Shown here piece by piece: positions 26,235-34,632 of a stretch of DNA of 64,000 nt (position 1 is its first letter; each line of letters starts with the position of its first letter). The notes under the pieces were generated by a model. The model worked only from the letters and a program-made list of their open reading frames with translations, was not told where the DNA came from and made no database searches. The position numbers and the translations under genes are program-made. Source of the stretch: Streptomyces sp. 35G-GA-8 (GTDB taxonomy: Bacteria; Actinomycetota; Actinomycetes; Streptomycetales; Streptomycetaceae); contig NZ_JAMHJQ010000001.1 of the NCBI RefSeq assembly GCF_023534745.1, positions 1 to 64,000 of the forward strand, given 5' to 3'.

Positions 26235-27080
26235 CTACCCGAGTTCAAGACTGGTGACGGCGTACATACCCGGGAGATCGATTTCCGGGACCGGGCCCGT
26301 GTACATGCGCGCGGCCTCGAAACTGGGCGCCAGCCCGAGCTCTTCCGCGAGCCGTACGGACGGGGCGTTGATGTCCGGGATGTCGATCGCCACGGGTTTC
26401 CCGGGGACGGTGGCGGCCAGTCCGCTCAGCAGCGCGGCGGCGATCCCCGGGGACGAGGCGTAGAGCGGCCCGACGCGCGAGGCTCCGCTACAGGGGCGGA
26501 TGGCCCCGAAGCCGCGCAGTTCACCGTCGTGGACGGCGGCGAGGCTCGTACGGTCGGGCAGCCCGATCCACGAGGCGAGGAAGGCGTCGCGCTCCGCCGG
26601 GAAGAACCTCCGGTCATAGGCGGCGATGTGGTCGAAGGAGACCTTACGGGCGTCGATGAGCGTGATGTCGTCCGGAATACCGATGGCCGCGGGGACGCCT
26701 TCGTAGCGGACATTGTTCCAGGCCTTTCGGAAGCCGGACTTGCGGTAGTTCTCCTGCTGGTCGACCACCCCGTCGAGTCCTACGTTCCGGCCGTTCAGGC
26801 GTGCCATGGCGGCCCGCCAGACCTGAATTCCGTATCCCTGTCCGCGTACGGCGGGACGGGCGATATAGAAACCGATGAAGCCGAAACCGGTGCCGTAGCG
26901 CACGGCGGAAACGGATGCGACGGCCTCACCGTTCAGACGCCCGAAGATAAAGCCGCCCGGGTCGGTGGGGAAGAAGGAGTGCCGGTCGGACTTCCCCGGA
27001 TTCCAGCCCTCCTCGTCCGCCCAGATACCCAGCTGTTCGACATAGTCGGCGTTCGCCGTCACGATCTCAAACGTCACCAT
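26235..27080 (-). CDS. GNAT-family acetyltransferase
   Basis: This 281-residue protein has an N-terminal GNAT domain with the acetyl-CoA-binding pattern ARPAVRGQGYGIQVWRAA (about residues 70-90) and the later SGFRKAWNN. The C-terminal half (about 145-281) looks like a second GNAT-like or YitH-type domain: DRTSLAAVHDGELRGFGAIRP and LAEELGLAPSF. Two-domain enzymes of this sort are common in actinomycetes and acylate unknown amines. The ATG is at 27080; a longer upstream frame lacks a ribosome site and has no coding character. The gene is monocistronic, convergent with the eCIS cluster, with terminators on both sides. The substrate is unknown. Confidence 0.85.
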   Translation of the reverse strand: MVTFEIVTANADYVEQLGIWADEEGWNPGKSDRHSFFPTDPGGFIFGRLNGEAVASVSAVRYGTGFGFIGFYIARPAVRGQGYGIQVWRAAMARLNGRNVGLDGVVDQQENYRKSGFRKAWNNVRYEGVPAAIGIPDDITLIDARKVSFDHIAAYDRRFFPAERDAFLASWIGLPDRTSLAAVHDGELRGFGAIRPCSGASRVGPLYASSPGIAAALLSGLAATVPGKPVAIDIPDINAPSVRLAEELGLAPSFEAARMYTGPVPEIDLPGMYAVTSLELG

Positions 27081-27140
27081 CGACCTCCAGTGCGGTGGTC
27101 TCACACCTTGCCACGGCCCGGACCGGGAGAAGCCGGAAGT

Positions 27141-27170
27141 GGGGGGCGGCCGGTGCGCCGGTCGCCCCCC
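27141..27170 (-). terminator. Terminator after pstB-like gene
   Basis: Near-perfect GC-rich hairpin: arms at 27141-27153 and 27158-27170 (12 of 13 pairs, GGGGGGCGGCCGG against its complement) with a 4-base loop, 24 bases downstream of the stop of the minus-strand ATPase gene. Confidence 0.75.
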
Positions 27171-27193
27171 CACCCACCCGTATCGGTGCCCGC

Positions 27194-28045
27194 TCAGCCG
27201 AACCGGCCGTTGACGTAGTCGGCGGTCCTGGTGTCCCGGGGCGCGTTGAACATCGCGTCCGTGTCGCCGTGTTCGACGATCACCCCGGGGGTCCCCTGCT
27301 CCGCGAGGAAGAAGGCACAGGAGTCGGAGACCCGCGCGGCCTGCTGCATATTGTGCGTGACGATGACGATCGTCACCTCCGCCTTCAGTTCGGCGATCGT
27401 CTCCTCGATGCGCCGCGTCGAGGTCGGGTCGAGCGCCGAGCACGGCTCGTCCATCAGCAGCACCCGCGGCCGTACCGCCAGCGACCGCGCGATGCACAGC
27501 CGCTGCTGCTGGCCGCCGGAGAGCGCGCCGCCCGGCTGCCGCAGCCTGTCCTTGACCTCGCGCCAGAGCCCGGCCTTGGTGAGGCACTCCTCGACCAGAC
27601 TGTCCTTCGTGTCGCGCCCTGCCTTGATGCCGTTGAGCTTCAGCCCGGCCAGGACGTTGTCGTACAGCGACATGGCGGGAAACGGGTTGGGCTTCTGGAA
27701 GACCATGCCGATCTGCCGGCGGGCATGGGTGATGCGCCGTCCGCGGTCGTAGATGTCTCCCTCGTCGAGCAGCACGCGTCCGGCGAGCGCGGCGCTCGGG
27801 ATCAGTTCGTGCATCCGGTTGAGGATGCGCAGGAAGGTCGACTTGCCGCAGCCCGAGGGGCCGATCAGCGCGGTGACCTCGTGCGCGGGCATGGTCAGCG
27901 AGACCTGGTCGAGCACCTTGTGGTCACCGAACCACGCGGAGACGGCATCGGCGCGCAGTGTGGCGGCGGTGCCACCGCCCACCGCGGGCTGGACCAGGGT
28001 GTCGACGAGATCGGGCGGCGTCACCGTCATGGTGGGGCAACTCAC
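27194..28045 (-). CDS. pstB: PstB-like phosphate ABC transporter ATP-binding protein
   Basis: This 283-residue ABC ATPase has Walker [10 protein letters not shown], the PstB-typical [10 protein letters not shown] and [14 protein letters not shown], signature LSGGQQQRL, Walker [14 protein letters not shown] and the switch THNMQQA. These identify the PstB subfamily, which energises phosphate import at the inner face of the membrane. GTG 28045 gives the longest form; ATG 28030 is an equally good start. It sits 6 bases after the sortase-like gene and far from its likely partners pstC/pstA at 36-39 kb, with three surface-protein genes between. This suggests a specialised second Pst system. Confidence 0.88.
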   Translation of the reverse strand: MSCPTMTVTPPDLVDTLVQPAVGGGTAATLRADAVSAWFGDHKVLDQVSLTMPAHEVTALIGPSGCGKSTFLRILNRMHELIPSAALAGRVLLDEGDIYDRGRRITHARRQIGMVFQKPNPFPAMSLYDNVLAGLKLNGIKAGRDTKDSLVEECLTKAGLWREVKDRLRQPGGALSGGQQQRLCIARSLAVRPRVLLMDEPCSALDPTSTRRIEETIAELKAEVTIVIVTHNMQQAARVSDSCAFFLAEQGTPGVIVEHGDTDAMFNAPRDTRTADYVNGRFG

Positions 28046-28051
28046 TTTCTG

Positions 28052-29020
28052 TCAGAGCAGGTTCGGCAGGAGGCGGGTGGCGGCGCCGGAGACGGCGAGG
28101 CCGAGTGCGGCCAGGACGGGTACGGCACAGATCCAGGCCTGCCAGCGGCCCCACACCCGGTGTGCCCAGGCGGCGAGGAGCGCGGCGAGGAAGAGCGCCT
28201 GCGTCCACAGGAAGACGGCGAGCCAGGCGCCGCCGTCGCCCTTGAGCGCCTCTTCGGCGCTGCCGATCCATCCGGAGCGGCGCTCGCGCGGCGGGCTCGG
28301 CTGTACGGGCGTGGTCAGTTCGGCGTCCACGCGCAGCACCCCCGAGGGGGTGTAGGGGGCGCCGGTGGCGGTGATGAGGGTGAGGCGGCCCTCGTTCTGA
28401 CCACCGCTGGGCGGGGGCAGTTCGTCGCCCGCGCGCCGGATGCCGGTCACCCGGTACTCCGCCTTGCCCTGGCCCGTCATCAGGGTGATGGTGGCATTGT
28501 CGGGGAGCCGGTCGAGATGGGAGAACGGGCTCCCGTATCCCCACTGCCTGCCCATGATCACGGCGGTGCCCGACTGGCCGGGGAGCGCGGTGTCCCGGCG
28601 GTGCCCGGGGCCGGACATCAGCACACCGGAGGTGGTGCCCTCGCCGACGACCTCGTGGACACCGAGGGCGGGGATGTCCAGCAGCGCGACGGGGGCGCCC
28701 AGGGCGAGTTCCTTGCCGTTGTTGTCGAGCGGGCCCACCGGGGCGGTGCCCTCGGCGAGTTGCTTGCGCAGCTCGTCATAGGCGACCTGCTGGTCACGCG
28801 CGTGCTGAAGGTGCCCGACGACGGTGAGGTTCGCGGCGAAGCCGAGCAGGACGGCGGCGAGCACGCACAGCGCGGCCCCGGCCAGCGCGAGACCCGGACG
28901 GGCGGGCGTCCCCCGGGCTCCCCCGCGCCCCGCGGGCTCCGTGCGGGGCGGGGATCCGGTGGGCGGTGAGGGGGCGTCCGGCGGGGCGGTGGCGGACGGC
29001 GGCGGTGTCAGAACGGCCAC
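28052..29020 (-). CDS. Sortase-fold membrane protein lacking the catalytic His and Cys
   Basis: This 322-residue protein starts at GTG 29020 behind GCGAGGAG. It has a Pro-rich cytoplasmic start, a membrane segment (about 45-68), a sortase-like beta domain (about 110-240) and two C-terminal membrane helices (about 260-320). The domain has the class E-like layout: APVALLDIPALGV, then VIMGRQWGYGSPFSHLDRL where active enzymes have GHR. It ends with LTLITATG where they have TLxTC. So the catalytic His is R158 and the Cys is A218, while the Arg (R230) remains. It should be catalytically dead and may bind a sorting signal or scaffold surface proteins. It sits between an LAxTG surface protein gene and pstB. 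Confidence 0.8.
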   Translation of the reverse strand: MAVLTPPPSATAPPDAPSPPTGSPPRTEPAGRGGARGTPARPGLALAGAALCVLAAVLLGFAANLTVVGHLQHARDQQVAYDELRKQLAEGTAPVGPLDNNGKELALGAPVALLDIPALGVHEVVGEGTTSGVLMSGPGHRRDTALPGQSGTAVIMGRQWGYGSPFSHLDRLPDNATITLMTGQGKAEYRVTGIRRAGDELPPPSGGQNEGRLTLITATGAPYTPSGVLRVDAELTTPVQPSPPRERRSGWIGSAEEALKGDGGAWLAVFLWTQALFLAALLAAWAHRVWGRWQAWICAVPVLAALGLAVSGAATRLLPNLL

Positions 29021-29136
29021 GGTGGCTGCGCTCCTCGCTGGCTGGGTCGGGGTTCGGGGATCGAAGGTCGGTGGTGGGGCGAGGGGTTGGGAGCGGCGGG
29101 GGCGGACGGGCCGAGGTGTCGGTACGAGCCCGGGGC

Positions 29137-29165
29137 CCGGAGGCAGACACACCGCCTGCCTCCGG
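29137..29165 (-). terminator. Hairpin terminator after LAxTG surface protein gene
   Basis: A perfect 10-bp stem (CCGGAGGCAG at 29137-29146, complement at 29156-29165) with a 9-base loop, about 30 bases past the stop codon on the minus strand. It may attenuate rather than end transcription into the sortase-like gene. Confidence 0.65.
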
Positions 29166-29195
29166 AAACCGGGGCACCTCGGGACCCGTCCCGGC

Positions 29196-30641
29196 TCAGT
29201 CGCCCGCCGTGCCCGGAGGCGTGGCGAAGGTCATCAGGCCCTTGCGGCGCACGCCGATCACGAACGCGGCGCCCACGCAGCACAGCGCGAGGGAGGCCAG
29301 GGCGATCGAGGCGACGCCCGTGCCCGTCGAGGCGAGGGAGCCGCCCCCACCGCTGTCGCCGCCCGTGCTGCCACCGGCCGCCGCGCCGCCGTCACCGCCG
29401 GTGTCACCGCCGGAGGTGCCCGCGGCCGCGCCGCCGTCCTCGCCCGCGGAGTCGCTGGGCTCGGGGGTGGGCTCGGTCACCTCGCCCGTGGTGAACATGA
29501 AGTCGAGGCTGTGCCCGCCCTCCTTGTCCTCGGCGAGCGTCAGCACGTGGTCGCCGTCCGCGATGTCCGCCGGGACGGTGAAGGGGTAGCCCTGGACGAT
29601 GCCGTCCGCGTCCGCCTTGGCGTCCTCGAAGACCGCGTCGCCCTCGGCGAGGGCGACCTTCACGGTCGCGTCCTTGGAGTAGCCGCGGGCGACGAGCGTC
29701 ACCTGCTGGCCGGCTTCCAGGTTCGGGTTCGGTTCGAGCAGATTGCCGTCCGCGTCCAGCGCGTCGATGTCGGCGGGGACGCTGGGGTCGTCGGTCGGCT
29801 CGTCGGAGCCGGTGGGCGTCGGCGGGCCGCTCGGGGTACCGGCCTCGTCGACCGTATAGCCACTGAGCTCATTGCTCGAACCCGCGTACGCGTCAGTATC
29901 CGTGGGGGTGAACTGGGCGCGGATGTTCTGCACGCCCACGGGCAGTTCCTTCGTCGTGAACACGGCGGTGCCGTTCTCGACCGCCTTCGTGCCCAGAGCG
30001 ATCGGCTCCTTACCGGTACGCTCCGAGGTCAGTGCCACCTCGCCGGCCGCCGCCTCGGGGGTCACCTTCACCGTGACCGTCACCTCGCTGCCCGCCTTGG
30101 GGTGGTTCTCCGGAGCGGCCGTCAGCTCCAGGCTGGTCGTCTCGGCCGCGGCCAGCGCCCAGGTGTCGCCCGTGACCTCGATGTTCGTGGTGAAGAACGC
30201 CGCGGGCAGGTTCGGGTCGAGGACGTTGACGCAGTCGAGCCGCAACTCGTACGTACCGTCGTGGGACTCGTTGCCGTACCACCCGGCGAGGATGTCGGAG
30301 AAGGGGAAGAACTCCATCGGCATCTCGGTGTCGATGGGCCCGGCATCGTACGGTCCCGTCGTCGCGTTGCCCAGACGGGCGCTCGTGCCCTCCGTCGGGT
30401 GGAGCACGGTGAGCCGCACCGCGCCGCCCTGCCCCTCCGGGCACGCCGTGTCGGTGCTGACCCGGGGGACGAGCGGATCGTCGGTGGTGCTGCCAGTGGT
30501 GACACTGAGCGTCAGATCGCCGAGCCGGCCGGCCGCGTTCGCGGTCGCCGCGGCGCCGAGCACGGCGGCGGCCGCACCCATGAGCAGAGCGCAGCACAGC
30601 AGCAGCGCCGGGAGTGATCTCGCTCGCGCGAGGCGTGTCAT
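29196..30641 (-). CDS. Wall-anchored (LAxTG) surface protein with bacterial Ig-like domain
   Basis: This 481-residue protein starts at ATG 30641 after GGGGGA. It has a signal peptide with a hydrophobic core LPALLLCCALLMGAAAA. The mature part contains an extracellular domain (about 40-160), an Ig-like domain (about 165-260, with EVTVTVKVTPEAA and GTAVFTTKELPVG), and another beta domain (about 300-390). A Gly/Ser/Ala linker then leads to a C-terminal sorting signal LASTG, a hydrophobic helix and RRK. LAxTG is the motif used by streptomycete sortase E enzymes. The adjacent sortase-like protein seems inactive, so attachment would rely on a sortase elsewhere. The ligand is unknown. Confidence 0.8.
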   Translation of the reverse strand: MTRLARARSLPALLLCCALLMGAAAAVLGAAATANAAGRLGDLTLSVTTGSTTDDPLVPRVSTDTACPEGQGGAVRLTVLHPTEGTSARLGNATTGPYDAGPIDTEMPMEFFPFSDILAGWYGNESHDGTYELRLDCVNVLDPNLPAAFFTTNIEVTGDTWALAAAETTSLELTAAPENHPKAGSEVTVTVKVTPEAAAGEVALTSERTGKEPIALGTKAVENGTAVFTTKELPVGVQNIRAQFTPTDTDAYAGSSNELSGYTVDEAGTPSGPPTPTGSDEPTDDPSVPADIDALDADGNLLEPNPNLEAGQQVTLVARGYSKDATVKVALAEGDAVFEDAKADADGIVQGYPFTVPADIADGDHVLTLAEDKEGGHSLDFMFTTGEVTEPTPEPSDSAGEDGGAAAGTSGGDTGGDGGAAAGGSTGGDSGGGGSLASTGTGVASIALASLALCCVGAAFVIGVRRKGLMTFATPPGTAGD

Positions 30642-30656
30642 GGTCGGGTCCCCCAC

Positions 30657-30770
30657 AGGGTGTCGGTGTCGCGGCCGGTGCCGCGGTGGATGTCGGTGTC
30701 GGAGGTGATGTCGGGATCGGCGCTGACGTCGGTGTCAGTGGTGACGTCGGTGTCGATGTCGGCCGGAACT
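30657..30770. repeat. Degenerate GTCGGTGTC-type direct repeats in an intergenic spacer
   Basis: The spacer between the LAxTG gene and the PstS-like gene contains many imperfect repeats of GATGTCGGTGTCGG and related forms with roughly 12- and 24-base periods. It has no ribosome site or gene of its own. A 77-residue plus-strand reading frame here is Val/Gly/Asp repeat sequence and is not accepted as coding. Confidence 0.6.
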
Positions 30771-30796
30771 GGAACGGGATCGGGACACGCCGCGGG

Positions 30797-30821
30797 GCCG
30801 GGCACCTGGAGGGTGCCCGGC
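30797..30821 (-). terminator. Terminator after secreted PstS-like gene
   Basis: A perfect 10-bp hairpin, GCCGGGCACC (30797-30806), loop of 5, GGTGCCCGGC (30812-30821), 27 bases after the stop of the minus-strand gene. It separates this gene from the LAxTG gene. Confidence 0.75.
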
Positions 30822-30847
30822 CTTGGCGTGGTGGGTGGGAACGCTGA

Positions 30848-31849
30848 TCAGCGCTCGCCCTTCAGGGTGGTGGCGCCGCAGGCGGTGCCGATCGTGCCGA
30901 AGCCGAAGGCCGTGATGTGCGACGGCTGGCCACAGACCTTGGAGGCGGTGCCGACGAAGGCGCTCACGACGTTGGGGTCGGCGGTGGAGCCGGTGATCTT
31001 CGGGGACGGGACGACGTTGTAGACGTCACGGTTGTAGGGGAAGTTGACGTTCAGCGTGCCGTCCGCGTTGCGCGGCGCCACGGTGTTCACCTTGCCCAGG
31101 ACGGTGACGCCGTGACGGTCCGTCACCACACCGTTGGTCTGGGCGATGTACTGGGCCACGGAGTACGGGGCGATGTCGCCGGCGCTGTCCAGCGCGGTGC
31201 CGTCGTGCTCCTGGACGGTGCCGTTGACGCAGGTGCCGATCTGGGCCTCGGTGACCCCGATCTTCTCCAGGAAGAAGGACCGCGTGCCCGAGCCCGACTG
31301 CGGCAGCAGCGGGGTCAGGGCGACACCGTTGTGCGTGGTCTTCACGCAGGTGTAGATGTCACGCAGGTTGGCGGTGGTCAGGTCCAGGTTGTTGTTGAGC
31401 GCGCTGTCCGAGCGGACCGCGATGGTCACCGCGTCCTTGGCGAACGGAATCCAGGTCAGCTTGGTGGTCGTCGTGTCCACCGGGCCCCGGGAGGAACGGG
31501 CGAAGTCGAGGCAGCCGGTGCTGTTGAGGACCGCGTTGCGCAGGGCGTCGATGCCGGCCGAGGAACCGTTGGGCCGGTTGATGACACAGCCGGTGGCGCG
31601 GGTCTTGATGGTGGCGGTGCCCGTCGCGTTGTAGGACGCGATGAGCTGACCGTCCGGGACACCGTCCGGGTCCGGGATGACCGCGCCGAGGCGGTTGAGG
31701 ACGTCCTGCGTGGTGTCGGAGCCCACGCCGGCGAGCTGACGGTACTCACCGACCGCCGGGTCGGCGGAGGCTACGGGGGCCAGCAGGCCCACACCGAGTG
31801 CGGCGGCACCGACGACGGCGCCCAGGCGAGCACGGGACTTGACGTTCAC
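30848..31849 (-). CDS. Secreted PstS-like substrate-binding protein
   Basis: This 333-residue protein starts at GTG 31849 with a strong GGAGGAG 7 bases upstream. It has a Sec signal peptide (GAVVGAAALGVGLLAPVASA) and no C-terminal anchor. The fold is of the PstS/periplasmic-binding type: GVGSDTTQDVLNRL at the N-terminus, CLDFARSSRGP, KDAVTIAVRSDS, LRDIYTC, and QSGSGTRSFFLEKIG, where PstS proteins bind phosphate through SGTR. There is no lipobox, so it is probably released or loosely held in the wall. It has its own promoter region and terminator, so it can be expressed separately from the anchored paralogues next door. Confidence 0.82.
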   Translation of the reverse strand: MNVKSRARLGAVVGAAALGVGLLAPVASADPAVGEYRQLAGVGSDTTQDVLNRLGAVIPDPDGVPDGQLIASYNATGTATIKTRATGCVINRPNGSSAGIDALRNAVLNSTGCLDFARSSRGPVDTTTTKLTWIPFAKDAVTIAVRSDSALNNNLDLTTANLRDIYTCVKTTHNGVALTPLLPQSGSGTRSFFLEKIGVTEAQIGTCVNGTVQEHDGTALDSAGDIAPYSVAQYIAQTNGVVTDRHGVTVLGKVNTVAPRNADGTLNVNFPYNRDVYNVVPSPKITGSTADPNVVSAFVGTASKVCGQPSHITAFGFGTIGTACGATTLKGER

Positions 31850-32109
31850 TTCTTTTCTCCTCCGTGAATACGGATTTCGAGGAATGGACTGTCAAGAAGA
31901 ATCCGGATTTCGTTCCGTCGACCCGTCGGCCGACGCCGTGAACATTTCCGCATATGCACAGTCCAAGACCACCAACTCCGCCGGATGAAAAGGTTACGGG
32001 GGCATTTCCTAGGAGACACCTGGAGAACTCACCACTGGTTATGGAGAATTCCCGGAGGGCACTGGGCCGCTCCGGGTGATCCCCTGGATCGGACGCTTTT
32101 CCTCCTATG
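31850..32109 (-). promoter_or_regulatory. Intergenic region ahead of the secreted PstS-like gene
   Basis: These 260 bases are AT-richer than the surroundings. They contain the strong ribosome site GGAGGAG (31857-31863, minus strand). A TTGACA hexamer (31890-31895) with TATTCA 19 bases on (31865-31870) would leave almost no leader, so the true promoter is probably further upstream. I do not see the repeated GTTCACC units of a streptomycete PHO box. Confidence 0.4.
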
Positions 32110-34632
32110 TCACCCGGGACCGCCCGTCGCTGTCGCCGCCCTGCGTGCCGAGAGCCGCAGCATGACGGGACCGGCGAGCGCGGCCACACCACCGACGACC
32201 AGGACGCCGAGCAGCACCCAGCGGACGATGCCGAGCACCTCGCCCGGGGTGAGCCCGCCGGAGGCGAGTCCGCTCTTCGAACCCGGGCCCGAGGTGCCCG
32301 CCCCCGCGCCCGGCGGGTCGGATGCCTCGGGAGTTCCCGTTCCCTCACCGCCCGTGGCTCCGCCGGCCCCGGCCGCTCCCGCGGACCCGGATCCGCCGCT
32401 GTCACCGCCGCCGGCGTCAGCACCGCCGACGGACCCGCCGGCCGCCGAACCGCCGACGGTCCCGCCGTCGGCCGGCGGGGTGGTGGCGGGCTCTGCCACC
32501 TTGCCGCGTACCAACTGGTCGGCGGCGGACAGCGCCTGGTCACGCAGTGCCTTGGGCATCGGCACGTATCCGGGCGGCAGCTCACCGGGCGCCAGGCCCT
32601 GGGTCTGCCCGTCGCCCGCCGCGTACCGGATGAGTCGCGCGTAGTCCTGACGCGCGTCCGCGGGCTGGTCGACCGGGGCCATGGCGTAGGCGACCGCCGT
32701 CAGCGGATACGCGCCGCTCTTGGCGGTGGCCGGGCTCGGCGCCTTCACCCCCTTGACGGACGAGTCGGGCATCCGGGCGACGGCCTTGAGCATCGAGTCG
32801 GCGGTCGGCCGTACGTACACACCGTCGGCGTTCGGGAGCGCGGCGATGTCGAGTTCGTAGCGGGAGGCGGACGCCGCGTCGACGACACCGTACGCCCGAC
32901 GGGTCCCTGGGTTGCTGTCCGAGGGCACCAGCTTGATGCCCTGCGGGGATCCCGGGTCGAGCGAGGCGAGGAACGTGGCACCGGTGGCACCGCGCCGCAC
33001 GCGCAGCGCGCCGTCGTGCATGTCGTTGGAGTACGGGGACTTCTCCAGCTGGCCGTACGCGATGGTGCGGTCGACGCCGTTGTCGGGCAGTGTCATGCGC
33101 GTCTCGGTCGTGTCGGCCTTCGGGAAGTCGAGCGGTGCGTCCGTGTCCAGACCCAGCGCCTGATAGAAGGGGTTCACCTTCATCCCCCACGGATCCGGCT
33201 TGCCCCGCAGAAAGTCCCGGGCCTCCGCGTTCGACTGGAGATAGCGCCAGAGCAGGCTGTTGACATCCGAATTACCGGCCTGGAGGAGAATTCCGCCCGG
33301 ACCGAGCTGGGGCTGTGTCGGACGGTCGAAGTAGGGATTCAGTTTGATGAATTCCGGGTCGACAATGATGGATTGCGCGTTCCCCTTCAGATGATCCGGG
33401 ACCGGGTGCTGAAAGCCGACCTGCCGGATGTCATAGGGGTAGGAGCCGGTCACCAGTTTGGCGAGCAGCCGGGCGCTGAGTTTCAGATCGCGCACCTGGC
33501 CGGCCTCCGCGTCCTCCCAGAAGAAGCCGACCGTGAGCGCGCTGACCGCGACCGGCGCGTACACCACGTCCTCCGCTTCCTCGATGGGGGCCACGGTGAC
33601 GCCCATCCCGGGCGAGGTCGATGTGGGCTTCTCGATGAGGCGACGCGCGTAGTCCTCGGCGGCCTGGCTGTAGGTGAACCGCGCGTCGGCGCCCGCGCAC
33701 AGCGTGGCCTGCCAGGAGGTGATGGCATCGGTCAGCAGCTCGGAACCGATGACACGTCGCTCCGCCTTGTCCGCCGGACAGGTGTTGCCGACCGGACCGA
33801 ACTCCATGGGAAAGACGAGTCGTTGGTCCCAGTTGGACTGGCTGAGCGCGGAGGTGTGCACACCGTCGCCCGCGTTGACGGTGCCGTCCGGGTCATGCTC
33901 GCCACGGGGGACGACGACCAGCCAGCATTTCCGGGGCTTCCCCGCTCCGGCCGCGCTGCCGACATCGCCACAGCCCAGATAGGGGGCCTCGATCGCCGAC
34001 TTCACCTCGAAGACGGCCTCACCGCTGCCGTCGCTCCGTGTCCTCAGCCACGGCTGGGCGTTGGTGTCGTTCTTGCTGAAGTAGGTGGCGTCGGAGGGCG
34101 AGTCGGTCGGATCGCCCTGGAGCGGCTGGAACGGAACGAACGGGTTGTTGTCCCCGGCGTCCGTGTACTTCTTCTCCAGCGGGTCCGAGCCCTTGGGCAG
34201 GGTGCGCTGGCTCATCCAGTGGGTACCGGCGTTGTTTCCCCCGAACTCGCACTGCTCCCGGTTCGGGCCCGCCGGATCGTCTCCCCAGCACTGCATGATC
34301 TGGAGGAAGTTCCGGTAGCCGTCCGCGGTCGGCACGGCGGGGCCCTCCCAGGTCACATCGACCCCCTGGGCCCGCAGGTTCTTCGTCTGGTGGACGGTCA
34401 CCTTGAGGCCGGAGAAGTCGTCGTACTGTCCCTTCCTGCCGGTCAGCGTCATCGCGGAGTCCGACGCCGCCTTCGTACCGCTCCCCTGCTCCGCGGCCTG
34501 TGCTCGGTCCGTGCCCGGAGGCAGCGGTACGAGCGCGACGACCAGGGCGGCGAAGAGCGCCCCGACACCGACCCGCACCCGCCGGGAGACCCTGGATCCG
34601 CCTTCTCTTGTGCGGAGTTGACGGGCCCTCAT
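32110..34632 (-). CDS. Large membrane-anchored surface protein of the Pst-like locus
   Basis: This 840-residue protein starts at ATG 34632, overlapping the PstS stop by 4 bases. It has a signal peptide (GALFAALVVALVPLPPG), a long extracellular region (about 45-700), a Gly/Ser/Ala-rich stalk (about 715-795), one transmembrane helix (VLLGVLVVGGVAALAG) and a short basic cytoplasmic end. The second half has binding-protein-like features: LLWRYLQSNAEARDFL, AYPLTAVAYAMAP and RLIRYAAGDGQ resemble the C-terminal part of PstS-type proteins. I do not recognise the N-terminal half (LTGRKGQYDDFSGLKVTV). It is probably tethered to face the wall near the transporter. Its ligand is unknown. Confidence 0.75.
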   Translation of the reverse strand: MRARQLRTREGGSRVSRRVRVGVGALFAALVVALVPLPPGTDRAQAAEQGSGTKAASDSAMTLTGRKGQYDDFSGLKVTVHQTKNLRAQGVDVTWEGPAVPTADGYRNFLQIMQCWGDDPAGPNREQCEFGGNNAGTHWMSQRTLPKGSDPLEKKYTDAGDNNPFVPFQPLQGDPTDSPSDATYFSKNDTNAQPWLRTRSDGSGEAVFEVKSAIEAPYLGCGDVGSAAGAGKPRKCWLVVVPRGEHDPDGTVNAGDGVHTSALSQSNWDQRLVFPMEFGPVGNTCPADKAERRVIGSELLTDAITSWQATLCAGADARFTYSQAAEDYARRLIEKPTSTSPGMGVTVAPIEEAEDVVYAPVAVSALTVGFFWEDAEAGQVRDLKLSARLLAKLVTGSYPYDIRQVGFQHPVPDHLKGNAQSIIVDPEFIKLNPYFDRPTQPQLGPGGILLQAGNSDVNSLLWRYLQSNAEARDFLRGKPDPWGMKVNPFYQALGLDTDAPLDFPKADTTETRMTLPDNGVDRTIAYGQLEKSPYSNDMHDGALRVRRGATGATFLASLDPGSPQGIKLVPSDSNPGTRRAYGVVDAASASRYELDIAALPNADGVYVRPTADSMLKAVARMPDSSVKGVKAPSPATAKSGAYPLTAVAYAMAPVDQPADARQDYARLIRYAAGDGQTQGLAPGELPPGYVPMPKALRDQALSAADQLVRGKVAEPATTPPADGGTVGGSAAGGSVGGADAGGGDSGGSGSAGAAGAGGATGGEGTGTPEASDPPGAGAGTSGPGSKSGLASGGLTPGEVLGIVRWVLLGVLVVGGVAALAGPVMLRLSARRAATATGGPG

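Noticed and set aside
26235-27587. 450-residue form of the acetyltransferase
   Set aside because: The first 169 residues lie opposite the pstB gene and its terminator; ATG 27080 starts at the domain boundary.
30614-30847. 77-residue plus-strand ORF in the repeat spacer
   Set aside because: It is made of Val/Gly/Asp repeats from the GTCGGTGTC tract, with no plausible ribosome site and no relation to the neighbouring genes.
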